Origin: Bin94 sp965215535
Lineage (GTDB): Bacteria > Gemmatimonadota > Gemmatimonadetes > Longimicrobiales > Gaopeijiaceae
DNA length: 64,000 nucleotides
Assembly: GCA_965215535.1 (NCBI GenBank)
Contig: OZ244063.1
Coordinates: 2,170,001 to 2,234,000 of the forward strand
Direction of reading: 5' to 3'
Positions 1-8,003 of this stretch are shown here, in pieces; the first letter of the stretch is position 1, and each line of letters starts with the position of its first letter. A program made the translations under genes and the position numbers. The notes beneath the pieces were generated by a model. It was not told the origin of the DNA, did not search any database, and saw nothing but the letters and a program-made list of their open reading frames with translations.

Positions 1-172
1 CCGGCCGGAATCCGAGGCATTGTGTCGGCATCTGCATTCGAATCCACCACAACCGGATACACTTCGATGATGTCCGCCGCCGCAAAAACCCGCCGCCCGC
101 AAGCCACGCCGCAAAGAGCAAAATCGCCGCCCGCCGCCGCAGTTCAGCAATTCGGTTGACCGGAATTTTCAT
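1..172 (-). pseudogene. 5' end of a small exported protein gene, frameshifted, cut by the left window edge
   Basis: The minus strand carries an ATG at 172, 16 bases after the stop codon of the upstream gene and preceded by a good AAGGGA ribosome binding site. The frame gives MKIPVNRIAELRRRAAILLF and then AAWLAGGG, a typical signal peptide. Past the A5 run at 84-88 (T5 on the coding strand) the protein-like frame moves: a different frame reads ADIIEVYPVVVDSNADADT up to the edge. Restoring one T in that run joins the two halves. No family is recognised and only about 55 codons are visible. The call rests on the ribosome binding site and the sensible residues on both sides of the shift; it could be non-coding. 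Confidence 0.35.
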
Positions 173-188
173 TTCCGGCTTTATCCCT

Positions 189-1991
189 TCAGCGAAGGCG
201 AAAATCAAGCGACCGGTGCGGTGTTCGGGGGTCGAGCGCGAGGGTTCGGACGCGGTCGGGATACAGGTCGGCGAGGCTCAATGCCGCGTTGAATTCAGCT
301 TTGTCCATTTTGTTTCCCGAACCGAAGACCACCGCCTCGATGGGCAGGTTCGTCGGTAGCCAGCAGACCCTGTAGAAGCCCGATGAACTGGTCTTTGCGG
401 TTGTCCGGAAGCGCTCATCCTCGAAGTTGATGGTGCTGGAGTCGTGCATCTGGCCGAAGAGGGTCACCGGGAATGCGGTCGCCAGGAAGTGAACCGTCGC
501 ATCGGGCACCGGGTTGCCCTGCTCGTCCACGACTCTTCCGGTCAGGACACCGGTCCGGGGAAACACTTGCCCGTCGATCGTCATCAATGGCATGGAGGGT
601 GTGGCCGAGCGTCCGCAGATGTCGGCAAGGGCCTCGCTCAGAGAGGGAGCCTCCAGACGAACTTCGGCCACGCTCGCGATCTCCGGTCCGATCTCGATTT
701 CAACCGGTTCGGGGTTGTACCAGAGCTGCTCCAGTGCCGGGTCGCTGAAGTTGAGTTCGTAGCGCCCGGCGGCCATATGGTCCAGCTCGAATCGCCCCGT
801 GCTGTCGGTTTCCGTTGCAACCTCGGTTCCCGCCACCCGAACCCGCGCTCCGGGCAGTCCGACGCCGGCGGAATCCACAACCATCCCGGTGAGGCGGCGT
901 CCCGGTGGCCCCTCGAAGACCACGCCACTCGCGTTGTGCACGCGAATCACCTCGCCATGGCTTGTCGCGACTCCCTCCAGGGTCGGGGTGAGCCGACCCG
1001 TAAGGGGATGCTCGGTCTCGCCTGCGCTGAACATGCGGATCTGTCATGACGTGACGATCCAGGTTCCATCGGGCAGGGGGCGAAAGTGGACCTGGCCACC
1101 GGGTTCGGCATCCATGAGCCACCGCGGCACCGGAAGGTTGACATAGGAAAAATCCACGCGCCGAAGCTCGGCGGTTGTTGCGTCCAGCCACATCGTTCCC
1201 CGGATCTCGGGCAGCGTCCGGCCCTGCACAGGCTCGAAATCCAGCCCCACCCGCTCGCTCCCGACCGATCTGACCTTCATGCAGTGCGTGTCGAGAAAGT
1301 CGTCCGAGAGCAGAACCCCGGCGTCGGGAGCCCAGAATGTGGAATGCTCCGCCGAGATATGTGCAAAGCCTTCCTGCATAAGCGAATCCGCAGCGCGGGC
1401 AACATAGGGTACCGGAACCCTGCTCTGTGCCGGAATGCGCTCCTCGTGCACAATCCGCTTTCGATCTTCGTCGAAGAGGCGCCTGATTCCCAGCATTTCG
1501 TAGCGGTAGAGACCCCGGCTCTGCGTCCACGCCGCCACCGCAAGCGCCTTGCGCGCCTCGTTCCAGACCCGGGCGACCGCCATTCCCTCGTCGGGTCGCA
1601 CATCGCAGCGGGGAGCGACTTCGGCCCGGATCTCTGCGAGCGAGACCGGCTCGATCGGCGCCGAGATCTGAATGGTGACCGTATCGTTTTGCGCCAGTTG
1701 GAAGAATGCGGAGAAGGTGGTTGCGAATCCGATCCGCTCGGCCCGCACGCGGTAGTCGCCCGCCCCGGATGCCATCAGTACAAAGGTTCCGGTGCCGCTG
1801 CGCGAGAGAATCCGGTCGATGATCTCTCCGTCGCGGTCAAGGAGCGTCATCATGGCGCCCGCAATCGCGACATCTCCGGCCTCGTCCACCAAGCGACCGC
1901 GCACCACCTGACCCTGAAGGGCGGGCGTGGTGGCCACCAGCACTCCGATTGCAAAGACCGGCAGGCCAACTCGTGCATGAAGCGTTCGCAT
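189..1991 (-). pseudogene. Secreted carboxypeptidase-regulatory-like domain protein, interrupted by an in-frame TGA
   Basis: Two open stretches in the same frame (1991-1044 and 1034-189) are separated only by a TGA at 1046-1044 and three sense codons. Read through, they form one protein of about 599 residues: signal peptide (starts MRTLHARVGLPVFAIG, with GGAGGA upstream), an N-terminal CarboxypepD_reg-like beta sandwich (VVRGRLVDEAGDVAIAGAMM), a middle domain that includes LPEIRGTMWLDATTAELRR, and two further CarboxypepD_reg-like repeats (LTGMVVDSAGVGLPGARV and LTGRVVDEQGNPVPDATV). Relatives of this secreted family, from memory, carry Trp at the stop position (WIV..W.IRM), so TGG to TGA is the simplest explanation. 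The function is unknown; such proteins are exported beta-sandwich scaffolds. The start could also be 2009 (MEDDST). Nonsense mutation, base-call error and readthrough cannot be told apart here. Confidence 0.75.
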
Positions 1992-2240
1992 TGTGGAATC
2001 ATCCTCCATCAGCCGGCCCCTCGGGATTGTCAACGATCCACATTCACAATTTCGCCGGCACATCGGTCCGGGTCAATTGGGGAAGCGCCGAACAACTGCG
2101 TTTCGGCCAGGGGGATTCCTGTAAGAAAGCCCCCGCAGTTATGGAGTATGAAGAGGTCCGTGGCCCGGAGACTCGGCGCGCGCAGACTTCGTGCGATCCA
2201 GCCCCTGCCAAAAGCCGGTCGGGGGAAGCTGCTCTTCCTG

Positions 2241-3605
2241 TTACCCCGCAAGCTTGTCGTAGAGACGGATCAGCGCATCGATGCCGCGCTCAAAGGAATC
2301 CACCACAAACCATTCGTTGGGGGCGTGCAGATTGGCTCCGGGCAGCGAAAAGCCGATCAGCAGCGCCGTGGCGTTCAGCATCTCCTCCAGATCCACGACA
2401 ATCGGGATCGAGCCACCCTCGCCGGTCAGAACGGGACGCGCGCCGAAGGATTCCTCCAGCGCGCGCGCCGCCGCCTCGAAGACCGGGCCCTCAAGCCGTG
2501 CCCGCCAGGGCCGTCCGCCATGCAGCTCGACCAGCTCCAGAGCAATGCCGGGCGGAGCCACCCTCTCCAGATGGCGTTGCAGCACCCTGCGCACGCCCTC
2601 GGGGGTCTGGTCGGGAACGAGTCGGAAGCTGACCTTTGTCATTGCTCGTGCCGGAAGCACCGTCTTGGCGCCCTCGCCGGTGTAGCCCGCCAGAAAGCCA
2701 TTCACGTCGCAGGTCGGACGCACCCAGAGACGCTCGAGTGGAGAGTGCGCCCCCTCGCCCCCATGCGGCGCCACTCCGGTTTCGTGCGCCCAGGCTTCGC
2801 CGTCAAAGGGCAGTGCGCGAATCCGGGCCAGGATGTCGTCAGGTGGCATCGCCACATCGTCGTAGAAGCCGGGCAGGGCAATGCGGCCCTCGGCGTCGTG
2901 CAGATCGCCCACAATCCGGGCCAGTGCATTGGCCGGGTTGGCGACCGCACCCCCGTAGCTGCCCGAGTGAAGATCGGTGGCGGGGCCGGTGGCATGAATC
3001 TCGAAGTAGGCCATTCCGCGCAGCGAGAAGAGCAGCGAAGGCTGCCCCGGCGCAAACATCGCCGAATCGGAGATGACGACCGTATCGGCTGCCAGCAGAT
3101 CGAGATGATCCCGTACAAAGGGCGCCAGATTCACCGAGCCGACCTCCTCCTCGCCTTCGACCAGCACAATCACATTGACCGGAAGGCTGCCCCGGGTTGC
3201 CAGATGGGCCTCGAGCGCCTTGATGTGCAGAAAGACCTGTCCCTTGTCGTCGGCAGAGCCGCGCGCGTAGATGCGACCATCGCGGCGGTCGGGCTCGAAG
3301 GGCGGCGAATCCCACAGCTCCAGCGGTTCGGGGGGCTGCACATCGTAGTGGCCGTAGATGAGGATTGTGGGCGCCCCGGGCGGAGCTCCCCGCCACTCGC
3401 CCACCACGATGGGGTGGCCGTCAGTGGCGAAGATGCGCGCATCCAGGCCGGCTGCTGTCAGAGAGTCCCGCACCCATGCGGCCGCCTTCGCAACGTCGGC
3501 ATTGTGCTCGGAGCGGGCCGACACCGAGGGAATGCGCAGAAAGTCGTCCAGCTCGCGGTGGAAGCGGTCGCGGTGCGCGCGGGCAAAGGCGAGAGCGTCG
3601 CTCAC
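2241..3605 (-). CDS. M20 family dipeptidase (CNDP/PepV-like metallopeptidase)
   Basis: The 454-residue length matches M20 dipeptidases. The zinc site is complete: GHYDVQP at residues 85-91 (metal His86, catalytic Asp88), ARGSADDKGQ at 114-123 with the bridging Asp, and EGEEEVGS from 150 with the general base and a metal ligand Glu. A central lid/dimerisation domain and a final zinc-ligand region (near the LHAPNEW motif) follow. There is no signal peptide, so it is probably cytoplasmic, hydrolysing di- or small peptides. It lies between a small membrane protein gene and a broken surface protein on the same strand, without overlap, so an operon is possible but not shown. Confidence 0.95.
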   Translation of the reverse strand: MSDALAFARAHRDRFHRELDDFLRIPSVSARSEHNADVAKAAAWVRDSLTAAGLDARIFATDGHPIVVGEWRGAPPGAPTILIYGHYDVQPPEPLELWDSPPFEPDRRDGRIYARGSADDKGQVFLHIKALEAHLATRGSLPVNVIVLVEGEEEVGSVNLAPFVRDHLDLLAADTVVISDSAMFAPGQPSLLFSLRGMAYFEIHATGPATDLHSGSYGGAVANPANALARIVGDLHDAEGRIALPGFYDDVAMPPDDILARIRALPFDGEAWAHETGVAPHGGEGAHSPLERLWVRPTCDVNGFLAGYTGEGAKTVLPARAMTKVSFRLVPDQTPEGVRRVLQRHLERVAPPGIALELVELHGGRPWRARLEGPVFEAAARALEESFGARPVLTGEGGSIPIVVDLEEMLNATALLIGFSLPGANLHAPNEWFVVDSFERGIDALIRLYDKLAG

Positions 3606-3648
3606 GGGGTTCCTCGACGTTGTTGCATGACAGGGGGAAGAGATGCGG

Positions 3649-3927
3649 TCAGGTCAGAGTGCGAATGCCCCATCGGTACACCCAGGTGATAAATCCCGCG
3701 AGCGCGACCGCGCCTGCCATTCCACCGACGCTCAACGCCACGGGGTGATCGAATTCGGCGATCCCGACCCCAAGCATGCCCCCGACCACCGCACCGAACA
3801 TTCCCAGAACCACAAGCAGAGGGGTATGGCCAGGCGTTGTGGCGGGCAGCTTCACGATTCCCTTCATCGCGAGCGCCACCACCGTTCCGATCACGATCCA
3901 GACTGCAACACCGATCCAGTTTTCCAT
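3649..3927 (-). CDS. Small three-helix membrane protein, GlsB/YeaQ/YmgE-like
   Basis: The product is 92 residues with three hydrophobic segments (about residues 4-20, 35-58 and 65-85) joined by short loops. The glycine-rich second helix (LGMFGAVVGGMLGVGIAEF) and the overall size fit the transglycosylase-associated/GlsB group, small inner-membrane proteins often linked to envelope stress. The family name is a fold-level match; no catalytic activity is implied. It lies 9 bases after the stop of the PspA-like gene upstream, so the two are probably co-transcribed, which suits an envelope-stress pairing. Confidence 0.72.
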   Translation of the reverse strand: MENWIGVAVWIVIGTVVALAMKGIVKLPATTPGHTPLLVVLGMFGAVVGGMLGVGIAEFDHPVALSVGGMAGAVALAGFITWVYRWGIRTLT

Positions 3928-3936
3928 GGTCCTCGT

Positions 3937-4572
3937 CTACCGTTTTCCCATTTTTCGCTTCAACGCCTCGAGTTGGGCGTCGATCTGTTCCTCGCGTTGT
4001 TCGCGCTCCAGAAGCTCGTCGAAGGCGCGACCCTCGGCGGCGGCTCCGGCGGGCTTTGCGGAATCAATCCTTTCGGCCATCCGGTCCATCTCTCCAAAGA
4101 GATCGTCGGCGTCTCGCACACTCTGGCGCGCGCGCGTCCGGCCAGCGCTTGCCCGCAACGATCCGCGGCTCGCCTTTGCCTTGCGGATCTGTCGGATCAT
4201 CTCATCGAACTCCGACGTGTGCAAGGTAATCTCGGCGGCGATCGCCTCGGCCTTGTTGGCCAGCACCTCTCGGCGGCGTTCGTGCTTCTCGGCGAACTCG
4301 GCGGCGACCCGCTCGGTCTCCTCGTCTCCAATCCCCCGCGCCTGCTCCTGCCTGCGACGACAGGTGGCAACTTCGCGCTCCTCGGCTGCAACCTGCGCCC
4401 GCGCCCGCGCGAGCTCCCTCTGCAGCGCTTCGAGCGCCATCTTCGCATCGGCAGCTTCACGCTCCATTCCCCGTACAAGTCCATCGACCTTCTCGGGCAC
4501 GGCGTCGCGCTCCATCTCGCGGTTGAAGTTTTCCATGGCCTCGCGAAAGGCCCGGCGCAGATTCTCGAACAT
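3937..4572 (-). CDS. Coiled-coil protein resembling PspA/IM30
   Basis: The product is about 211 residues from MFENLRRAFREAMENFNREM and almost entirely charged heptad-type helix (repeated Glu/Arg/Ala, e.g. ALEALQRELARARAQVAAEE). It lacks a signal peptide or membrane segment. The start at 4572 is chosen because sequence upstream of it in the same frame (to 4677) is proline/cysteine-rich and not helix-like. The length, N-terminal amphipathic segment and continuous coiled coil recall PspA/Vipp1 membrane-stress proteins, but the match is structural and no diagnostic motif was seen. Its downstream neighbour is a GlsB-like small membrane protein, supporting an envelope role by context. Confidence 0.68.
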   Translation of the reverse strand: MFENLRRAFREAMENFNREMERDAVPEKVDGLVRGMEREAADAKMALEALQRELARARAQVAAEEREVATCRRRQEQARGIGDEETERVAAEFAEKHERRREVLANKAEAIAAEITLHTSEFDEMIRQIRKAKASRGSLRASAGRTRARQSVRDADDLFGEMDRMAERIDSAKPAGAAAEGRAFDELLEREQREEQIDAQLEALKRKMGKR

Positions 4573-4706
4573 GGTTCCCAAGCTAACGCGGTTGCCTCTC
4601 CGGCAGTACACCGGAGCGACCGGGCGGCCTGTGGAGCACGGCGCGCGCGCACCGCACGGGGAGCGGTCCGGCGTCAATGCCGCGTTCCCCGAATGCCATG
4701 CGGCCT

Positions 4707-5882
4707 CTATTCACGGGTTGCCGGGGTGAAGGGCTCCTCGGTCGCGGCCAGACGATCGGCCAGTCCGTGCAGCACCCCGCCCTCTGATACGCCCTCGAAG
4801 AGTGCGTGCTGCGGCTCCGGGGTCAGATCGCGCGACGCCAGTGCCCTCTCTGCGGCCTCCTCCACCGCGCGCGCGGCCTCGCCCTCGATCGCGGCCAGCG
4901 CCTCTTCCCCCACCCCCCGTTCGGCCAGCCACGCCTCGAAGAGCCCAACCGGATCGCGCTTTCCCCACTCGGTGAAGAGCGCCGCCGGAAAAGTCTCGCG
5001 CGCCTCGCGTTCGTCGTGGGTGGCGTGGCCCCCCATGCGGAAGGTTTCGGCCACCACCACCGCCGGTCCCTCTCCGGCCCGGCACCGTTCCCTGGCCATT
5101 GCCGTGGCCGCATACATGTCCAGCACATTGTTGCCATCGCAAAGGAGCGGCTCGATTCCGTAGGCCTGCGGCAGATCGCGCGGCCGCCCTCCGCTGTGCT
5201 GCTCCAGCGTCGTGCCCAGCGCCACCTGGTTGTTCTGCACAATCACCACCAGCGGCACCGCCAGCTTTGCCGCAAACACCATTCCCTCGTGAAAGGCCGC
5301 CGTGCGCGTGGCTCCATCGCCGGTCCAGGTCAGCGCAACCCGGTCTTCGGCCCGGTTGCGGAAGGCCAGCGCCGCCCCCGCCGCCACCGCCACGCTGGTT
5401 CCCATATGGCTGACCGGCTGGATCACGCCCCGCGCCAGATCGCCATAGTGGAAGTCGCGCCCGCCGCTGGGGCTGTCGGCCGTTCCCAGGTAGGCCGCGA
5501 AGCAGTGCTCCAGGGGGAGCCCCATCATATGACAGGCTCCGGCATTGCGAATCATCGGAATCACGACATCGGCGCTGCGGTCCAGCGCGGCAACGCTCCC
5601 CACGGTGACCGCCTCCTCGCCGACGCCGAGCCAGGCCTTGCTGATGACGCCCTGGCGAACCCACCGCTTCAACCCCGTGTCCTGGAGGCGGGTCAGAAGG
5701 AGGTCGCGGTACAGCGCCAGAAGGGTGGCCGTGTCGAGGGCGTCCACAATGGCGGTCCGGGGCCCGCTCTGCCGGATCTGTTCACCATAGGCGCGCACCA
5801 GCTCGGAGTCTGGCTGCCAGTCGCGGTACTCGGGGGGGTCGAAGATGGGGTGACGCTTCACCGTATCGGGGATCGGGGGCAA
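4707..5882 (-). CDS. Thiamine-diphosphate-dependent dehydrogenase E1 component, alpha subunit
   Basis: This is the 391-residue alpha subunit of a pyruvate/branched-chain 2-oxoacid dehydrogenase-type E1. The ThDP/Mg2+ motif starts at GDGA (residues 188-191), continues through FHEGMVFAAKL and ends in QNN (216-218). The lipoyl-domain loop RMGGHATHDE near residue 280 is present. It catalyses decarboxylation of a 2-oxo acid and transfer of the acyl group to lipoate of E2. Normally alpha works with an E1 beta encoded next to it; no beta, E2 or E3 is in the window, so the partner must be elsewhere. Weak AT-rich TATATT about 50 bases upstream (near 5930) could be a promoter element. Confidence 0.92.
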   Translation of the reverse strand: MPPIPDTVKRHPIFDPPEYRDWQPDSELVRAYGEQIRQSGPRTAIVDALDTATLLALYRDLLLTRLQDTGLKRWVRQGVISKAWLGVGEEAVTVGSVAALDRSADVVIPMIRNAGACHMMGLPLEHCFAAYLGTADSPSGGRDFHYGDLARGVIQPVSHMGTSVAVAAGAALAFRNRAEDRVALTWTGDGATRTAAFHEGMVFAAKLAVPLVVIVQNNQVALGTTLEQHSGGRPRDLPQAYGIEPLLCDGNNVLDMYAATAMARERCRAGEGPAVVVAETFRMGGHATHDEREARETFPAALFTEWGKRDPVGLFEAWLAERGVGEEALAAIEGEAARAVEEAAERALASRDLTPEPQHALFEGVSEGGVLHGLADRLAATEEPFTPATRE

Positions 5883-6071
5883 GGGGAAACGACGAGGAGC
5901 CCGGACGGGGACAAGTGCGGGACAGATTGATGAATATAGGGATGCGCGCGGGCAGGGATCGGCACGCTCCTACTTGCCCGCCTCCGCATTCGTTCACAGA
6001 ATACCTGCGCCGGGGCTGGATTCCCGGCGTTGTGCGGACGATTCGGCTTCCCCTGTCAGACGAGAGACGCA

Positions 6072-6689
6072 TTGAATCAGGATACGAAGCGGCGGATCTC
6101 CGCCAGGGTGGTTCTCGCCATCTACGAAGCGCTTCAGTCGGCCGACATTCCCCCGGAGCAGCTCAAGGACGAGGATATCCGGGTCACCAATCCGCGCCGC
6201 CTGGGGTTGAGTCCGGTGATCGAGCGCAATATCGCCATTGCCGAAGACCGCATTCGCCGCCGCCGCAAGATGACCGACGACGAGCTGGCCCAGCATATTG
6301 CGCTGGTCCTGAAGCGCCCCGATGCCGAACTGATCTTCCATTCGGTGGGAAACCGGCTTGCGCGCACGGTGCGGAGGGTTCCGCAGGGGTTGCCCTGGAT
6401 TCTGCGCCGCTTTCTGATTCGGCGGCGGGTGCTCAAGGCGCTGACCCGGATCTTCGGGCGCAAGGTCGGCTCCTTTCGGACACGCTCGCTGGTCTTTCAC
6501 GCTTCGGCGACCCCTCTGATCCAGGCCGATCCCGAGGGCAGGGCCTGCCCGATCCTCACGGGGTTCCTGCACCAGGTCATCTCCGACAGCACCGGCGGAA
6601 CCACCCGGGTGACGGTGGCCGATTGCGAGGGCCGGGGCGGACCGTACTGCAAGTGGGTGACTAGCCCGCGTACAGTCGATACAGCATGA
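6072..6689 (+). CDS. Unassigned protein with a Cys-containing C-terminal segment (possibly V4R-like)
   Basis: The product is about 205 residues from a TTG at 6072 (protein begins NQDTKRRISARVVLAIYEAL), preceded by GAGAG at a suitable distance; an ATG at 6030 is in frame but its extra residues look non-coding. The N-terminal half is basic and helical. The last 60 residues, ending in TRVTVADCEGRGGPYCKW, resemble the end of V4R/hydrocarbon-binding domains, which carry conserved cysteines, but this is a weak resemblance. The 3' end overlaps the stop of the convergent DUF420 gene by about 29 bases. A DNA-independent ligand-binding role is possible; no function can be given. Confidence 0.62.
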   Translation: MNQDTKRRISARVVLAIYEALQSADIPPEQLKDEDIRVTNPRRLGLSPVIERNIAIAEDRIRRRRKMTDDELAQHIALVLKRPDAELIFHSVGNRLARTVRRVPQGLPWILRRFLIRRRVLKALTRIFGRKVGSFRTRSLVFHASATPLIQADPEGRACPILTGFLHQVISDSTGGTTRVTVADCEGRGGPYCKWVTSPRTVDTA

Positions 6690-7095
6690 GATAGACGACA
6701 AGTCCGGTGGCCGACACGTAGAGCCAGATGGGAAAGGTCCAGCGGGCGAGGCGGCGGTGTGCCTCAAAGCGTTCGCGCCGTGCCAGGAAGAGCAGGCGCA
6801 GTACGAGGGGAACGATCACGATCGCCAGCGTCATGTGACTGAAGAGGATCGTCAGGTAGAGGGGCCGCACCGCGTCCGGTCCCTGGAAGCTGTGGGTTCC
6901 GGTCAGCGAAAAGCGCACCACGTACAGCGCCAGAAAGAGACCGCTCGCCACGACCGCCGCAGTCATGCAGCGCTGATGCTGCGGAATCCTGCCCCTGCGG
7001 ATGAAGGAATAGCCGACCAGGAGAAGCAGGAAGCTGCTCGCATTGAGGAGCGCATTGATGGATGCGATCGTCGCGCCGACGGATTCCAGGGTCAT
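6661..7095 (-). CDS. DUF420 membrane protein
   Basis: The product is 144 residues with four hydrophobic helices: residues 8-26, 40-58, 74-98 and 117-140. Conserved DUF420 features are present, including His in HQRCM, the GTHSFQGP loop, LFSHMTLAI and the C-terminal WLYVSATGLVVYLMLY. DUF420 proteins are commonly encoded with cytochrome oxidase assembly factors and are related to CtaM-type accessory proteins; their exact role is unsettled. The ATG at 7095 overlaps the ctaA stop (ATGA), so translation is coupled and a role in heme-copper oxidase biogenesis is inferred. Confidence 0.85.
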   Translation of the reverse strand: MTLESVGATIASINALLNASSFLLLLVGYSFIRRGRIPQHQRCMTAAVVASGLFLALYVVRFSLTGTHSFQGPDAVRPLYLTILFSHMTLAIVIVPLVLRLLFLARRERFEAHRRLARWTFPIWLYVSATGLVVYLMLYRLYAG

Positions 7096-8003
7096 GTGGG
7101 AGCGTGCAGGGGTGAGGGACGCGCGGCCAGCGCCACCGCCGCCGAGAGAAGGAGGGCGGCCAGGAGGGTGTGGGCCGAAACCAGGGGGACCGCCAGGCGC
7201 CAGGCAACCGAAAGGAAGCCGAGCAGGAGCTGCATGACAACGCCCACCCCCAGAGCCCCCGCCAGTCTGCGCGCACCCGGGTCCGGGTCGCTGCGCACGA
7301 TTCGCCAGGCGAGCGCCGTCACCGCAACCATGACAGCGACGCCCAGTGCGCGGTGCAGAAAGTGGATGGCGACGATTGCGTGGTCGAACGGGGGGATCAG
7401 TTCGCCCAGACAGAGGGGAACATCGGGGCAGCCCATCCCGGAATCGGTGTGGCGCACAACGGCTCCCACCACCGACTGAAGAAAGATCAGCAGGGCGGCC
7501 CACACCCCCATGCGCCGGGTCGAAGCGGGTGAATGGCTTGCCGCTCTGTCCCCGGATTGAGGGGCGGGTTCGACCCGATGCGCGGCGGATGGGGCCGTGC
7601 GCGCCACCATGATCGTCAGCAGCGCCAGGAAGGTGAAGGCCATCGCCAGATGGGTGGTCGAAATTGCATCGGGCAGGCGGTATATGACCGTGAGTCCGCC
7701 CAGAAGCGACTGGACGAGGAGCAACGCCACCCCTGCAATGCCAAGGTGCACAAGATCGCGGCGTTCGGGCAGCTCGCGCCGGGCCATGACCACGGCGACA
7801 ATAAAGAGGAGCACCAGCGTCCCGGCCCAGAGGCGGTGCAGATGCTCCCAGAAGATGCCGCCGGTCATCTCGGGCATCATGGTGCCGAAGCAGGTGGGCC
7901 AGTCGGGGCAGGCCAGGCTGGACTCGGTGGCGTGCACGATGCTGCCCAGCAGGAGCAGCGCGAAGGTCCAGATCAGCGTAAAAACGAGCGTTTGCCGCGT
8001 CAT
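7092..8003 (-). CDS. ctaA: Heme A synthase (COX15/CtaA family)
   Basis: This 303-residue polytopic protein has about eight transmembrane helices in two similar four-helix halves. Each half has the family's Cys-pair/His pattern: ATESSLACPDWPTCFG with HLHRLWAG and TTHLAMAF, then HTDSGMGCPDVPLC with IHFLHRALG and SAHTLLA. The histidines are the heme ligands and the cysteines the disulfide loops. The enzyme oxidises the C8 methyl of heme O to give heme A for cytochrome oxidase. The start at 8003 overlaps the upstream acyl-CoA dehydrogenase stop, and the stop overlaps the downstream DUF420 start, giving a three-gene coupled operon. Confidence 0.92.
   Translation of the reverse strand: MTRQTLVFTLIWTFALLLLGSIVHATESSLACPDWPTCFGTMMPEMTGGIFWEHLHRLWAGTLVLLFIVAVVMARRELPERRDLVHLGIAGVALLLVQSLLGGLTVIYRLPDAISTTHLAMAFTFLALLTIMVARTAPSAAHRVEPAPQSGDRAASHSPASTRRMGVWAALLIFLQSVVGAVVRHTDSGMGCPDVPLCLGELIPPFDHAIVAIHFLHRALGVAVMVAVTALAWRIVRSDPDPGARRLAGALGVGVVMQLLLGFLSVAWRLAVPLVSAHTLLAALLLSAAVALAARPSPLHAPT

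Noticed and set aside
1086..3689. 867-codon open frame on the plus strand
   Set aside because: It lies opposite the M20 dipeptidase and the surface protein. Its translation is Arg/Gly/His-rich with no domain, as expected for the antisense of a high-GC gene.
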